DNA of 64,000 nucleotides, from the NCBI GenBank assembly GCA_016715285.1, contig JADKAO010000002.1:186001-250000 (forward strand), written 5' to 3'. This document shows, piece after piece, positions 27,185 through 36,182 of this stretch. Under the pieces are notes generated by a model. It saw only the letters and a program-made list of their open reading frames with translations. It was not told the origin of the DNA and did no database searches. The stretch is from Actinomycetales bacterium. Lineage in GTDB: Bacteria > Actinomycetota > Actinomycetes > Actinomycetales > Dermatophilaceae. Within the stretch, counting starts at the first letter, position 1; the number at the start of each line of letters is the position of its first letter. The position numbers were made by a program, and so were the translations under genes.

Positions 27185-27702
27185 CGGCCGGTCCCTCCGT
27201 AGACGATGGCCTCTCCCTCGGTGGAGTCCAGGCCAAAAGCGGTGTGCGCCGCGCGAACTGCGGCCTCGAGCTGGTCCGAGCGCGTCACCACTGAGACGCG
27301 GATCTCGGACGTTGAGATGAGGTCAATATTGATCGAGGCGTCAGCCAGTGCCCGGAAGAGCTTCGCCGAGATACCCGGCGTGGTCCGCATGCCCGCGCCG
27401 ATCAGCGACAGCTTGCCGATCTTGTCGTTGTAGAGCAGCTCGGTGAACCCGATCGAGCTCTTGAGCGCCTGCAACGCCTGCAACGCCTTGGTGCCCTCGG
27501 CCTGCGGCAGGGTGAAGGAGATATCAGTGCGCCCGGTGTCGCCTGCCGAGACGTTCTGCACGATCATGTCGATGCTCACACCGGCATCGGCGATGGCCGT
27601 GAAGATGTCGGCGGCCTTCCCCAACTCGTCAGGGACACCGACGGCAGTGATCTTGGCTTCGCTCAGGTCGTGGGCAATGCCAGTGATGATGGGGGCTTCC
27701 AT
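27181..27702 (-). other. Internal translation start for aspartokinase beta subunit
   Basis: An in-frame ATG at 27702 starts MEAPIITGIAHDLSEAKI and is preceded by AAGGAA seven nt upstream. In Corynebacterium-type lysC genes the regulatory beta subunit begins at the equivalent place from an internal start within the same frame. Here it would give a 173-aa protein containing only the ACT domains. The site is visible in sequence; use in this organism is inferred from the family. Confidence 0.6.
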
Positions 27703-28455
27703 GTCGCTTCCTTCCCCATAGGGGTCGTCGAGGATGAGCGTGCCGGGGTGCCGAGACCACGACGAACGCACATGCAGGGGTATGCCGTATCGCCGCGCGT
27801 ATTCGACGCAGCGCAAGTGGAGGATCTTGGAGCCATTGGCCGCCAGGTCGAGCATCTCTTCGCAGGAGATGACGTCGAGCTTGCGCGCCGCGGGGAGGAT
27901 CCGCGGGTCGGCGGTGAAGACTCCGTCGACGTCGGTGTAGATCTCACAGACGTCAGCCTTAAGGGCCGCGGCGAGCGCGGTCGCGGTCGTGTCGGAGCCC
28001 CCACGTCCAAGGGTCGTGATGTCCTTGGTCGTCTGGCTCACGCCCTGGAAGCCAGCCACGATCGCGATGTGTCCGTCGGCCAGAGCTTGGGTGATCCGGC
28101 CGGGGGTGACGTCGAGAATCCGGGCGCGGCCGTGCTCAGCGTCTGTGATGACGCCAGCTTGCGAACCGGTGAATGACCGCGCCTCCATGCCGAGGTCGGC
28201 AATCGCCATCGCGAGGACAGCCATGGAGATCCGCTCGCCCGCCGTGAGCAGCATGTCGAGCTCTCGGGCCGGCGGCTCGGGGCTGACCTTGTTGGCCAAG
28301 TCGATGAGATCGTCGGTCGAGTCACCCATCGCCGACACGACAACACACACATCGTGGCCGGCCCGCTTCGTCTCAACGATGCGACGCGCGACGCGCTTGA
28401 CGCCCTCGGCGTCCGCGACCGACGATCCACCGTACTTCTGGACGATGAGACTCAC
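27181..28455 (-). CDS. lysC: Aspartokinase
   Basis: 424 aa, the usual actinobacterial length. It phosphorylates aspartate at the head of the aspartate family pathway. The kinase domain begins with LIVQKYGGSSVAD and includes GFQGVSQTTKDITTLGRGGSD; two C-terminal ACT domains (SIDMIVQNVSAGDTGRTDIS, INIDLISTSEIRVSV) bind lysine and threonine for feedback control. The GTG at 28455 is chosen because GGAG lies upstream and the reading begins with the family's conserved N-terminus; upstream codons are low-complexity (QLDQPDQPEQ). It is followed by asd with an ATGA overlap. Confidence 0.96.
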   Translation of the reverse strand: MSLIVQKYGGSSVADAEGVKRVARRIVETKRAGHDVCVVVSAMGDSTDDLIDLANKVSPEPPARELDMLLTAGERISMAVLAMAIADLGMEARSFTGSQAGVITDAEHGRARILDVTPGRITQALADGHIAIVAGFQGVSQTTKDITTLGRGGSDTTATALAAALKADVCEIYTDVDGVFTADPRILPAARKLDVISCEEMLDLAANGSKILHLRCVEYARRYGIPLHVRSSWSRHPGTLILDDPYGEGSDMEAPIITGIAHDLSEAKITAVGVPDELGKAADIFTAIADAGVSIDMIVQNVSAGDTGRTDISFTLPQAEGTKALQALQALKSSIGFTELLYNDKIGKLSLIGAGMRTTPGISAKLFRALADASINIDLISTSEIRVSVVTRSDQLEAAVRAAHTAFGLDSTEGEAIVYGGTGR

Positions 28456-28667
28456 GAGCTGCTCCGGTTGGTCTGGTTGGTCTAGCTGGCTGGTGCCCTG
28501 GCGCTCTGGGCACGGCACGCACGCGCGCGTGCGCTACCCGCGACAGAGATCAGGGGACCTCGGAAGTTTAGCGACGGCATACTCCCGCCTTGGGGGCGCC
28601 TCACATCGCGAGACGCATCGCTCAGTATGTGGACACCCCTCGCACGAAAACAACGACCTCTGACGGC

Positions 28668-29261
28668 CTACGGATGGAGTGCGTCGAACTCCGCGTCAGC
28701 GACCACATCGGCGTCAGCATCGAGCCGCAGATGGGCAAGGATCGACTGGATGACCCGCAGCGACGCGGCCGCTCGGTCGCCCCACGTCGAGAGATAGGAG
28801 AACTGCCACCACCACAACGCCTCAACCCGTCGGCCCGCGTCATAGTGCGAAAGGCCGTGCGAGAGAGCGAGATAGATCTCGGTGATGTCGTTGGATAGCG
28901 ACCCGCGGGTGAGCTCGACGGTGGTGAGTGGGTCGACGACATCGGCGTAGTCGTCGATCCCCTCGAAGAGATTGGCGAGGTTGTCACGCAACGGTTCGAC
29001 GTCAACGTCTGGTCCGGTGTCGGTCTCAAAGCGCTCGAGCAGGACGATGTCGTGCACCGCTCCCAGCCGAGCCCCGGCGCCGAGAAGCTGGGCCGTGGAC
29101 AACAGCAACATGGGGATCGCAATGTCAGATGAGCCGCCGGCGGCGATCTCGGTCACGGCAGCGAGGTAGGCGCGGACTTGACCAGCGGACTCGGCGGCGA
29201 GCAACTCGAGGTCGTTGCGCTCCTCGTGCTCCTCCTGCGCGGCATCGGTCTGGTTAGGCAT
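28668..29261 (-). CDS. DUF5063 family protein
   Basis: 197 aa, helical, with no signal peptide. It matches the actinobacterial DUF5063 pattern near recR: 'AESAGQVRAYLAAVTEIAAG', 'DIAIPMLLLSTAQLLGAGAR', 'EIYLALSHGLSHYDAGRRVE' and 'ALWWWQFSYLSTWGDRAA'. The ATG at 29261 lies inside the last codons of recR (8-nt overlap), which fits translational coupling; a longer reading from 29324 would duplicate recR sequence. Function unknown. The gene is commonly kept between recR and lysC in this phylum. Confidence 0.85.
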   Translation of the reverse strand: MPNQTDAAQEEHEERNDLELLAAESAGQVRAYLAAVTEIAAGGSSDIAIPMLLLSTAQLLGAGARLGAVHDIVLLERFETDTGPDVDVEPLRDNLANLFEGIDDYADVVDPLTTVELTRGSLSNDITEIYLALSHGLSHYDAGRRVEALWWWQFSYLSTWGDRAAASLRVIQSILAHLRLDADADVVADAEFDALHP

Positions 29262-29852
29262 GGACCGTGCGCCTCCCTTCAAAGGCTCGCCCGAGTGTGA
29301 CCTCGTCAGCGTATTCGAGGTCACCGCCGACCGGCAGGCCCGATGCGAGCCGCGTCACGCGCAGCTCAAGCGGGGCGAGCGTGCGGGTGAGATAGGTCGC
29401 GGTGGCTTCGCCGGCGATATTGGGGTCGGTCGCGAGGATGACCTCCGTCACCGTGCCGTCGGCGAGTCTGGTCAGCAGTTCGCGGACCCGCAGGTCGCCC
29501 GGGCCGACGCCGTCCATCGGCGAGATCGCGCCACCGAGCACGTGATAGACCCCGCGGAACTCGCGCGTGCGCTCGATCGCGGCCACGTCCTTGGGCTCCT
29601 CGACGACACAAATCGCGGTCCGGTCACGGCGCTCGTCACCGCAAATCCGGCACAACTCCGCCTCGGCGACATTGCCACACACGCGGCAGAACCGGATCTT
29701 GTCTTTGACCTCAGCGAGCACCTGCACGAGCCGGGTCACATCGGCCGGGTCAGCCTCCACGAGATAGAACGCAATGCGTTGCGCACTCTTGGGACAACTC
29801 CGGGGAGTCGGCCGAGCTCGTCGATGAGGTCCTGCACGATGCCTTCAAACAC
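29254..29852 (-). CDS. recR: Recombination protein RecR (single-base deletion)
   Basis: RecR acts with RecF and RecO to load RecA onto gapped DNA. The GTG at 29852 begins VFEGIVQDLIDELGRLPGV, the standard N-terminal helix-hairpin-helix. A missing G near 29795 (GTTGTCCC where GTTGGTCCC would give GVGPKSAQRIAFYL) shifts the frame. The intact remainder has the C4 zinc finger (CRVCGNVAEAELCRIC), the Toprim domain (VEEPKDVAAIE, GVYHVLGGAISPMDG) and the C-terminal LASGLPVGGDLEYAD. With the base restored the length is normal, about 199 aa. RecR is rarely lost, so the lesion is probably a sequencing error. Confidence 0.9.
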
Positions 29853-29950
29853 CCTCGCAGACTACGGTGCGTCACCGACAAACACGGGTATGCCGCTCGG
29901 CCCGGTGCCGGCCTTCCTCACCACTGGGTCAACTCTTGATCTGCACTGGG

Positions 29951-31004
29951 TCAGGGGCTCGTCAACGTTCTGTCGGCGTTGCTCTCAGCGCTGGGTAAGC
30001 CCGCAATGAGCGGCTCGACCAGCTCACGACCCCGCAGCGCTTCGCGCCATCGAGCCGGTATGCCGCCCTCGCCCACCAGCAGCCCCGCGATGCCCCCGGC
30101 AATACAGGCCGTCGTGTCGGTGTCTTCTCCGAGCGCGATCGCCCGCCGCACGACTGCCTCGAAATCGACCGTGGAAGCCGTTGAGCTCCGAACCGGATGA
30201 CCGCTGGTCGATTGCGCCCGCCCGGACCCGTCAACGGTGATCACGCCGTTAAGGACCAACGCCGCGCGGAGACTGTCGACGACATAGCCCGACCCGGACA
30301 ACAGCCAGCCACCGTGGACCGGGACGATGACCTCGAGTTCGTTGCGCTCGGGTGAGCCCACGGCATACAGCGCCATGAAGGCACTGCACGCGCCCGCCCA
30401 CGCCGCGGCGGCTGACTGGCCCTCGAGGAGGCGCCTCGCCCAGAGGCAATACAGCGCGCAACTGACTTGGCTGCGGGGTGGCCGTGTCACAGCCGATTGG
30501 GCGAAGGCGTCGGCGACCAACTCGGCGTCGGTCCCCCGATGCCAGAGCGCAGGGGAGCACCCGCATGAGAGAGCCATTGCCGTTGGCGCGTTCACCGGAG
30601 GCACCCGCCGTCGCAGCCGCTCCCCCGGCGCGCAGCACCCGCAAGGCGTCACTCGTCTGGATGCCGACATCGAAGACTTGTCGGTCGACGGCGTACCTTC
30701 CCTGATCGCGCCACGCGAGCAGTCCGGCGCCAAAGTCGGCGACGTCCAAGCGGCCACAGCGCAGCAGGGACTCCAGCAGGACGAGGGCTTGAGCGCCATC
30801 GTCGGACCAGGTGCCGGGTGGCACCGATGCATGGCTGCGGAAGAAGCCCGCGGGCGGGATGTATTCGATCTCAGCGAGCGCTGGGATCTGGGCGGCGCTA
30901 TGGAACTCATAGGGCACGCCGAGTGCATCGCCGACGAGCAGACCCAGGACGGCGCCCCGGATTCGGTCGGTGCGGGTGAAAGGGTCGGGATGCGCAGCGG
31001 ACAT
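29951..31004 (-). CDS. ADP-ribosylglycohydrolase family protein (frameshifted)
   Basis: The ATG at 31004 gives 'RIRGAVLGLLVGDALGVPYE' and 'GTWSDDGAQALVLLESLL', the N-terminal metal-binding motifs of DraG-type hydrolases, which remove ADP-ribose from proteins or small molecules. The frame is lost near 30550 after 'GNGSLMRVLP' and resumes as 'ALWHRGTDAELVADAFAQS', ending with the second metal motif 'ALGEDTDTTACIAGGIAGLL'. The repaired protein is about 350 aa, typical for the family. It lies between recR and plsC in the place where ybaB/ebfC is usual. A housekeeping deADP-ribosylation role is likely; the substrate is unknown. Confidence 0.85.
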
Positions 31005-31010
31005 GACCAG

Positions 31011-31691
31011 TCAGCCCTCGTCAGGTGAGGTGGGCAGGGCGTTGTAGCCGTCGGCGCGGACTTGCCCGGTGAGGCCAGCGATCGCGTCCATGACATCGTC
31101 AGTGAGCTCACGGCGCGCGCGCCCTTGCGGCATCCCGGCATACGAGTCGGGGTGAATCGGCGGACCGAACGAGATGGCGACCTTGGCCAACCGCGGCCAG
31201 TGCGCCCCCACGGGCTGGATGTCCTGCGTGCCGCGCAGGCCGACCGGAACGACCGGGACTCCTGCGGTCAGGGCGAGCCAGGCGACCCCGGTGCGGCCGC
31301 GATAGAGGCGTCCATCTCGGGACCGCGTGCCTTCGGGGTAGATGCCGAAGGCCCGATCAGCCCGCAAGACCTCGAGCGCGAGGTCGAGGGATTCTTGGGC
31401 GGCGCGGGAGGACTCGCGGTCGACCGGGATCGCGCCGACGCTCTCGAAGAACCCCTTGCGGATCGCCCCCATCGGCCCAGACCCCGTGAAGTAGTCGGCC
31501 TTCGCGAGGAAACTCACCTGACGCGGCGCGACGAGCGGGATCACGAATGAGTCGATAAACGACAGGTGATTGCTCGCGAGGATCACGCCGCCGGTGCGGG
31601 GGACGTTGTCGCCGCCGGTGATGGCCGGCCGATAGATCGCATGTGTGAGGGGTTTGAGGACGACCTGACCCGCGCGATAGAGCAGGCTCAT
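31011..31691 (-). CDS. 1-acyl-sn-glycerol-3-phosphate acyltransferase (PlsC-like)
   Basis: 226 aa. It carries the acyltransferase motifs in order: NHLSFIDSF (the HX4D catalytic pair), the central 'FFESVGAIPVDRES', 'FGIYPEGTRSRDG' and the late 'VPVVPVGL'. It would acylate lysophosphatidic acid to phosphatidic acid on the inner face of the membrane. The ATG overlaps the dnaX stop as ATGA, so it is coupled to dnaX, and it ends 6 nt before the ADP-ribosylglycohydrolase start. Several paralogues exist in actinobacteria, so the exact substrate is open. Confidence 0.92.
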   Translation of the reverse strand: MSLLYRAGQVVLKPLTHAIYRPAITGGDNVPRTGGVILASNHLSFIDSFVIPLVAPRQVSFLAKADYFTGSGPMGAIRKGFFESVGAIPVDRESSRAAQESLDLALEVLRADRAFGIYPEGTRSRDGRLYRGRTGVAWLALTAGVPVVPVGLRGTQDIQPVGAHWPRLAKVAISFGPPIHPDSYAGMPQGRARRELTDDVMDAIAGLTGQVRADGYNALPTSPDEG

Positions 31692-34065
31692 TCGTCGAAC
31701 TCCCCGAGGACTTGGCCGCCGAGGAGCCGCTCGATAACGGCCTGGCCGACTTCGCCGCTCACCTCGACGTCTTCGTCGTCGAGGCTGATGTCGTCTTCGG
31801 GGGCGGGTTCAGACACTGCCGGGGTATGCCGTGAGCCACCCGCGTGCCGCGCCTCCAGCGAGCGGCGGGTTGCCTCCTTGGCGCGCGCGAGTTCTTGCCT
31901 GACGGACTCGGCTTGCCCGTGCGCATCCGCGGCCCGCGTGTCGGGTGTCGATTGCGTCGGCGACTGCGTGGGCGCCGGCGATGGTGTGTCGCGCGAGCGA
32001 CGGTGGCGCTTGGGAAGGTGCCGGCTGCGAGTGCGTCTGGTCGTCGCGAGACTGAGGTGCTGATTCGGCTGCGGGCGACGACTGACCGGGCATCGGGCTC
32101 ACCGGCTCCTGAGCGACCGGCTCCTGAGCGACCGGATGCCGAGGGTCCGACGCGTATGCCGCGGGCGTGGGGGGTACTGGCGACGACGCGTGGCTGATGG
32201 GCGTGTGCACCCGGCGGAACGCCCTCGACGCGCACGTCGAGACCAATCTCATCGATCAGCGCCTGACGGAGCACCTCGGCGTGATTGCCCGCGCGGAAGG
32301 TCTGGGCGAGCCCTGTCGTCGCGATGCCAAGGACCAGACGCTCGCCGTCGTAGTCGATGACTTGGGCGTGTTGGGAGACGAAGGTCCAGGTCACCCGCCG
32401 CATCGCGAAGACTCGCCCCAGGACTTCGGGCCACACCCGCCGGATCGTCGCCACATCCAGGTCAGCTGGCGCTCCGGTGCTGACCGCTGGAGCTGCGTCG
32501 GCTTCCGGCTGTGCCGGTGGTCGCGTCGCGGCCACTGGCGCATCGCCGGCCGCCCGGTCCGCCGGGCGCTGCTGCGCCTGCCCCTGCTGCCCGCGTTGCG
32601 CCTGCGCCTGCGACTGCTGCTGGGCGTCGCGGCGATCCGCATGGTGCGGCGGCTCGTGCGACACCTGCTGGGGTGACTGCCCAGGTTGTTCCTGCAGTCG
32701 GTGCTCGGGTGCCTGCTGGGCTGCCTGCGTCGCCTGGGGAACCGGCTGCGGTGAGGCCTGCGGTGCCGATGGGGGCTGCTGAGCCGACGGGGCCTGCGGC
32801 GCCGGACGATCCTGTCGCAGGGGCGGCGCCACGACATCGGTAATCGCGCCCGGTCCTCCGGAACCTCCACTGGCATGTCCACCAGCGTGTCCGCCCGGGC
32901 TGGCCCCGAGCTCGAGGCGACGTTCGAGGCGGTCGAGGCGGGCGGCATACCCCGATGCCCCGGACGCGGCTGGGAGGAGGACGCGAGCGCAAATCAGCTC
33001 GAGTTGCATCCGCGGCGACGTGGCGCCGGTCATCTCGGTGATGCCGGCGTTGACGATGTCGGCCGCGCGCGAGAGCTCACCTGGGCCGAATCGCGACTGC
33101 TGCCCACGCATCCGGTCGAGTTGATCTTCGGGGACGCCGCGCAGCACCTGGGCTGCCCCGTCGGGCACCGCGGCGATGATGATGAGGTCGCGCAAGCGCT
33201 CCAACAGGTCCATCGCGAACCGCCGCGGGTCGTGCCCCGACTCAATCACCTTGTCGACCTGGGTAAACACTGACGCCGCATCGCGCGCGGCAATCGCGTC
33301 GATCGTCGCGTCAAGCAACTCGACACTCGTGAACCCGAGCAGCGACGCGGCGCCCTCATAGGTCAGGCCCTCGTCGCCCGACCCCGCAATGAGCTGGTCG
33401 AGGACCGAGAGCGAGTCCCGGACCGAGCCCCCGCCCGCGCGGGTCACGAACCCCAGGACGCCCGGCGCGACCGCCACCTGCTCCTGCTCGCACAACCCCT
33501 CCATGTATGCCGTGAGCTTGGCTGGCGGCACGAGCCGGAAGGGATAGTGGTGGGTGCGGGAGCGGATCGTGCCGATGACCTTCTCGGGCTCCGTCGTCGC
33601 GAAGACAAACTTCACGTGCTCGGGCGGCTCTTCGACAATCTTGAGCAGAGCATTGAAGCCCTGCGGGGTGACCATGTGGGCCTCGTCGATGATGTAGACC
33701 TTGAACCGACTCTGCGCCGGGCCGTAGGACGCCCGCTCGCGCAGGTCACGGGCGTCGTCGACGCCGCCATGGCTGGCCGCGTCGATCTCGATCACGTCGA
33801 CTGAGCCACTGCCCCCACGCGCCAACGCTACGCACGAGTCGCACGTGCCGCAGGGGGTCGGGGTCGGGCCGTTCTCACAGTTGAGGCAGCGGGCGAGGAT
33901 GCGTGCGCTCGTCGTCTTGCCGCAGCCGCGCGGCCCGGAGAAGAGGTAGGCGTGGCCGATGCGGCCCGTGCGTAGCGCCTGCATGAGTGGCTCGGTCACG
34001 TGCTCCTGCCCGATGACGTCGGCAAACGTCTCGGGTCGATAGCGGCGGTACAGAGCGGTGGTCAC
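31688..34065 (-). CDS. dnaX: DNA polymerase III subunit gamma/tau (two frameshifts in the 3' part)
   Basis: Clamp-loader ATPase. Walker A GPRGCGKTTSAR, a zinc module (CLNCENGPTPTPCGTCDSC), the DEAH-type Walker B (IIDEAHMVT) and sensor ATTEPEKVIGTI are intact. A long Pro/Gln/Ala-rich linker (about residues 400-560) leads to the tau C-terminal domain. Two indels break the tail: one at a run of six G near 32172, another near 31990. The correct end is seen in a third frame (ESVRQELARAKEATRRSLEA, then LGGQVLGEFDE, stop at 31688). The gene is essential, so the breaks are most likely sequencing errors. The stop overlaps the plsC start. Confidence 0.95.
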
Positions 34066-34194
34066 GCCCCCAACTTAGTGGCGAGGACCGACATCAGACA
34101 GACGTCAGACAAACGCCGACGTATGCCGTGCGCCGACCACTGCGCGAGGCTGCCACGTGACCAGGAGATCCCACTCTTGTCTGGGCTTGAGCAC

Positions 34195-34284
34195 GCTTGT
34201 CTGCCTCTGCAACCCCAGGCAAGCCACCCTGCGCCTAGTCAAGCGAGTCAAAAGGTGGTCAAGCCACCCTAGAGGCAGACAAGC
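34195..34284. repeat. Inverted and direct repeats upstream of vapBC
   Basis: A perfect 14-bp inverted repeat, GCTTGTCTGCCTCT at 34195-34208 and its complement at 34271-34284, encloses two direct copies of CAAGCCACCCT (34220-34230 and 34260-34270). The 318-nt region between dnaX and vapB holds no gene that I can support. The structure could be a long hairpin, an operator array or a remnant of a mobile element; no transposase is near. Confidence 0.5.
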
Positions 34285-34356
34285 CAGGGGCGCAGCAGCC
34301 AAGGAAATCCTGGGTGGGTCCCCGCGCCCAGAGTCCGACAGCACCGTCTCCGCGGA

Positions 34357-34385
34357 ATGGGAACTCATTGGTAACGTACTCCCAT
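34357..34385 (+). promoter_or_regulatory. Probable vapBC operator/promoter
   Basis: ATGGGA and TCCCAT form an inverted repeat spaced by 17 nt that ends over the vapB start codon. VapB-type AbrB antitoxins bind such palindromes to repress their own operon. There is no good ribosome binding site before the ATG (GTAACGTACTCCC), so the mRNA may be leaderless or nearly so. Confidence 0.4.
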
Positions 34386-34623
34386 GGAAGCCAAGATTGA
34401 TGCTGGTGGCCGGATCTTGCTGCCCAAGGTGCTCCGCGACGCGTTCGGCCTGGTGCCAGGCTCCACGGTCGACATCTCGGCATACGGAAGCGGGCTTCAG
34501 ATCATCCCCGGCGGCCGCACCGCCACTGTGCACCGTGAACCGGGAGGCCGGTTGGTGGCCGCTGGCGCCACACCCGTCACCGACGAGATGACCTTCGCGC
34601 TCATCGATTCAGGTCGACGGTGA
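34384..34623 (+). CDS. vapB: AbrB-family antitoxin (VapB)
   Basis: 79 aa. The N-terminal swapped-hairpin DNA-binding domain is typical of AbrB/SpoVT proteins (MEAKIDAGGRILLPKVLRDA, then GLVPGSTVDISAYG). The C-terminal half, rich in Gly and Thr, would wrap the toxin. The stop overlaps the toxin start by 4 nt (GTGA), the usual coupling in vapBC. The antitoxin neutralises the PIN nuclease and represses the operon. Confidence 0.88.
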   Translation: MEAKIDAGGRILLPKVLRDAFGLVPGSTVDISAYGSGLQIIPGGRTATVHREPGGRLVAAGATPVTDEMTFALIDSGRR

Positions 34624-35036
34624 CCCAACACTCGGTGATCGCGGTCGACACGAGTGTCGCCGTCCCCCTACTCACCGGGTCGCATGAGGCGCACGCGACA
34701 GTGCTCGCGTGGGCGGCTGGGCGCTCGCTTGCGCTGAGCGGTCATGCACTGGTCGAGACCTACTCGGTGCTCACCAGATTGCCGGGGGACGCACGAGTGG
34801 CTGCTCAGGACGCAGTCGCGTTGATCGACAGCAACTTCGAGGTTCGGCGCGTGCTGACCGAACGCCAGGCTGCCGACGCGCATCGCGAGTTTGCCCGATT
34901 GGGGATTGACGGCGGGGCCGTCTACGACGCGCTGGTCGCCCTCGCTGCGCTCAACACCGGGGCGACGCTGGCAACTCGAGATGCGCGGGCACGCAACACC
35001 TATGAGGCCATCGGGGTCGAGGTCATCCTGGTCTGA
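34620..35036 (+). CDS. vapC: PIN-domain ribonuclease toxin (VapC)
   Basis: 138 aa, the normal size for a VapC toxin. The four acidic residues that bind Mg2+ in PIN nucleases are in place: Asp in VIAVDTSV (residue 10), Glu in GHALVETYS, Asp in GAVYDALV and Asp in ATRDARA. VapC toxins cut tRNA or rRNA at a defined site and stop translation; the target here cannot be read from sequence. The GTG start overlaps the antitoxin stop. Confidence 0.9.
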   Translation: MTQHSVIAVDTSVAVPLLTGSHEAHATVLAWAAGRSLALSGHALVETYSVLTRLPGDARVAAQDAVALIDSNFEVRRVLTERQAADAHREFARLGIDGGAVYDALVALAALNTGATLATRDARARNTYEAIGVEVILV

Positions 35037-35070
35037 GCGACGGTTACGGCTGACCTGAGCCAGCTTTCTG

Positions 35071-36114
35071 TCAGCGGAGGGCTGCTCGCATGGCGGCGAC
35101 CGCACGATCGAGGGCGGCTGAGCTCGTCCGCCCGACCCCGGTTGCGTTGACGTAGCCATGAACATGCCGGGCATCGATGTCGAGGGTGACCTCGTTGCCC
35201 TCGGCACGCAGTCGCTGAGCGAGCGCAATCCCCTCGTCGCGCAACGGATCGAACCCGGCCACGCCGACATAGCACGGCCCCACCGCGGCAAGACTGGGCG
35301 CAAGCAACGGCGAGACCCACGGATGTCCGCGATCGGCAGGATTGGGCAGATAGCGCTCGTAGTACCAGTCCACTTGGGCACTCGTCAGGAAGTACCCCGT
35401 CCCGTACTTCTCCCGCGATGGGCGCCGGTTCACGGCGTCCGCGGCCGGGAAGAACATGACCTGCAGCCGCGGCGCCGGCAGCCCCTCATCTCGCGCCCGC
35501 AGCGCGGTTACGACCGTCAGCGTGCCGCCCGCGCTATCCCCACTCACCATCACGCGGTCGGCAGGGACGCCCCAGCTCGGGGCGACATCAAGCACAAACC
35601 GGTATGCCGCGAGCGCGTCGTCGGAGGCTGCGGGGAACGGGTGCTCGGGAGCCAATCGATAGTCCACCGAGACGACCGTGACGCCAGCGCGGACGGTGAG
35701 GTACCGGCATACCGTGTCCGCGGATTCGAGCCCACCCAGGACCCACCCGCCGCCGTGGAAGTAGACGAGCACCGCGTCGCCAGCCCGATCGGCATGGGGG
35801 TCATAACGACGGGCCGGGAGCGGTCCAGCCGCGGTCGGAATGACGAGTTCCTCGACCCGACCCACGCGGGTGCGTCGACCGAAAACCCATGCCTCCGTGT
35901 CGAGTTGGCGACGCCCTTGGTCCAGCGGGAGCGATTCGAAGGTCGGCCCAGGACGCAGGTGGAGCAGCCGCAGCGCCATGCCCACCTCGGGGTGGACGGT
36001 CTGCCCGTCGACCTCTTGCAACTCGCCAGCAATCCGCAGCTGGGCGGGCTCGGGGAGCCGGGCGAGGACAGCAAGGACCCCTTTGGCGGCGACATCGAGC
36101 GGCCGGAGACGCAT
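35071..36114 (-). CDS. Alpha/beta hydrolase, hormone-sensitive-lipase type
   Basis: 347 aa. It has the oxyanion-hole motif HGGGWVLGG near residue 119, the nucleophile elbow GDSAGG near residue 191, a 'DPLRDEG' acid region and the catalytic His in 'HVHGYV'. These define the HSL (family IV) esterases that hydrolyse short-chain esters. There is no signal peptide. It is transcribed away from the ABC transporter operon to its right; the 68-nt gap is the shared promoter region. The physiological substrate is unknown. Confidence 0.9.
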   Translation of the reverse strand: MRLRPLDVAAKGVLAVLARLPEPAQLRIAGELQEVDGQTVHPEVGMALRLLHLRPGPTFESLPLDQGRRQLDTEAWVFGRRTRVGRVEELVIPTAAGPLPARRYDPHADRAGDAVLVYFHGGGWVLGGLESADTVCRYLTVRAGVTVVSVDYRLAPEHPFPAASDDALAAYRFVLDVAPSWGVPADRVMVSGDSAGGTLTVVTALRARDEGLPAPRLQVMFFPAADAVNRRPSREKYGTGYFLTSAQVDWYYERYLPNPADRGHPWVSPLLAPSLAAVGPCYVGVAGFDPLRDEGIALAQRLRAEGNEVTLDIDARHVHGYVNATGVGRTSSAALDRAVAAMRAALR

Positions 36115-36182
36115 CGAAAGATCGTAATCGGCGGTCTCAGGGCCTCGCGGGGTTATCGCAAAGTTGGGGAGACAATGCGGGT

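Noticed and set aside
28456..28667. Lysine riboswitch or attenuator before lysC
   Set aside because: No conserved lysine-box pattern; only GC-rich palindromes (GCACGCGCGCGTGC) and one octamer are visible.
30249..30545. Alternative C-terminus of the ADP-ribosylglycohydrolase
   Set aside because: After 30545 this frame becomes Arg-rich and lacks the second metal-binding motif, which is present in the other frame.
31688..32200. Programmed frameshift producing a gamma-type DnaX
   Set aside because: Known dnaX slippage signals are A-rich and lie before the tail; here two separate indels are needed, one in a G run, and other genes show the same lesions.
31809..32252. Separate small gene inside the 3' part of dnaX
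   Set aside because: It is the tau-linker coding sequence displaced by indels, with the same Pro/Gln composition and no ribosome binding site.
34195..34284. Insertion sequence ends
   Set aside because: The inverted repeat encloses only 62 nt and no transposase or target duplication is seen.
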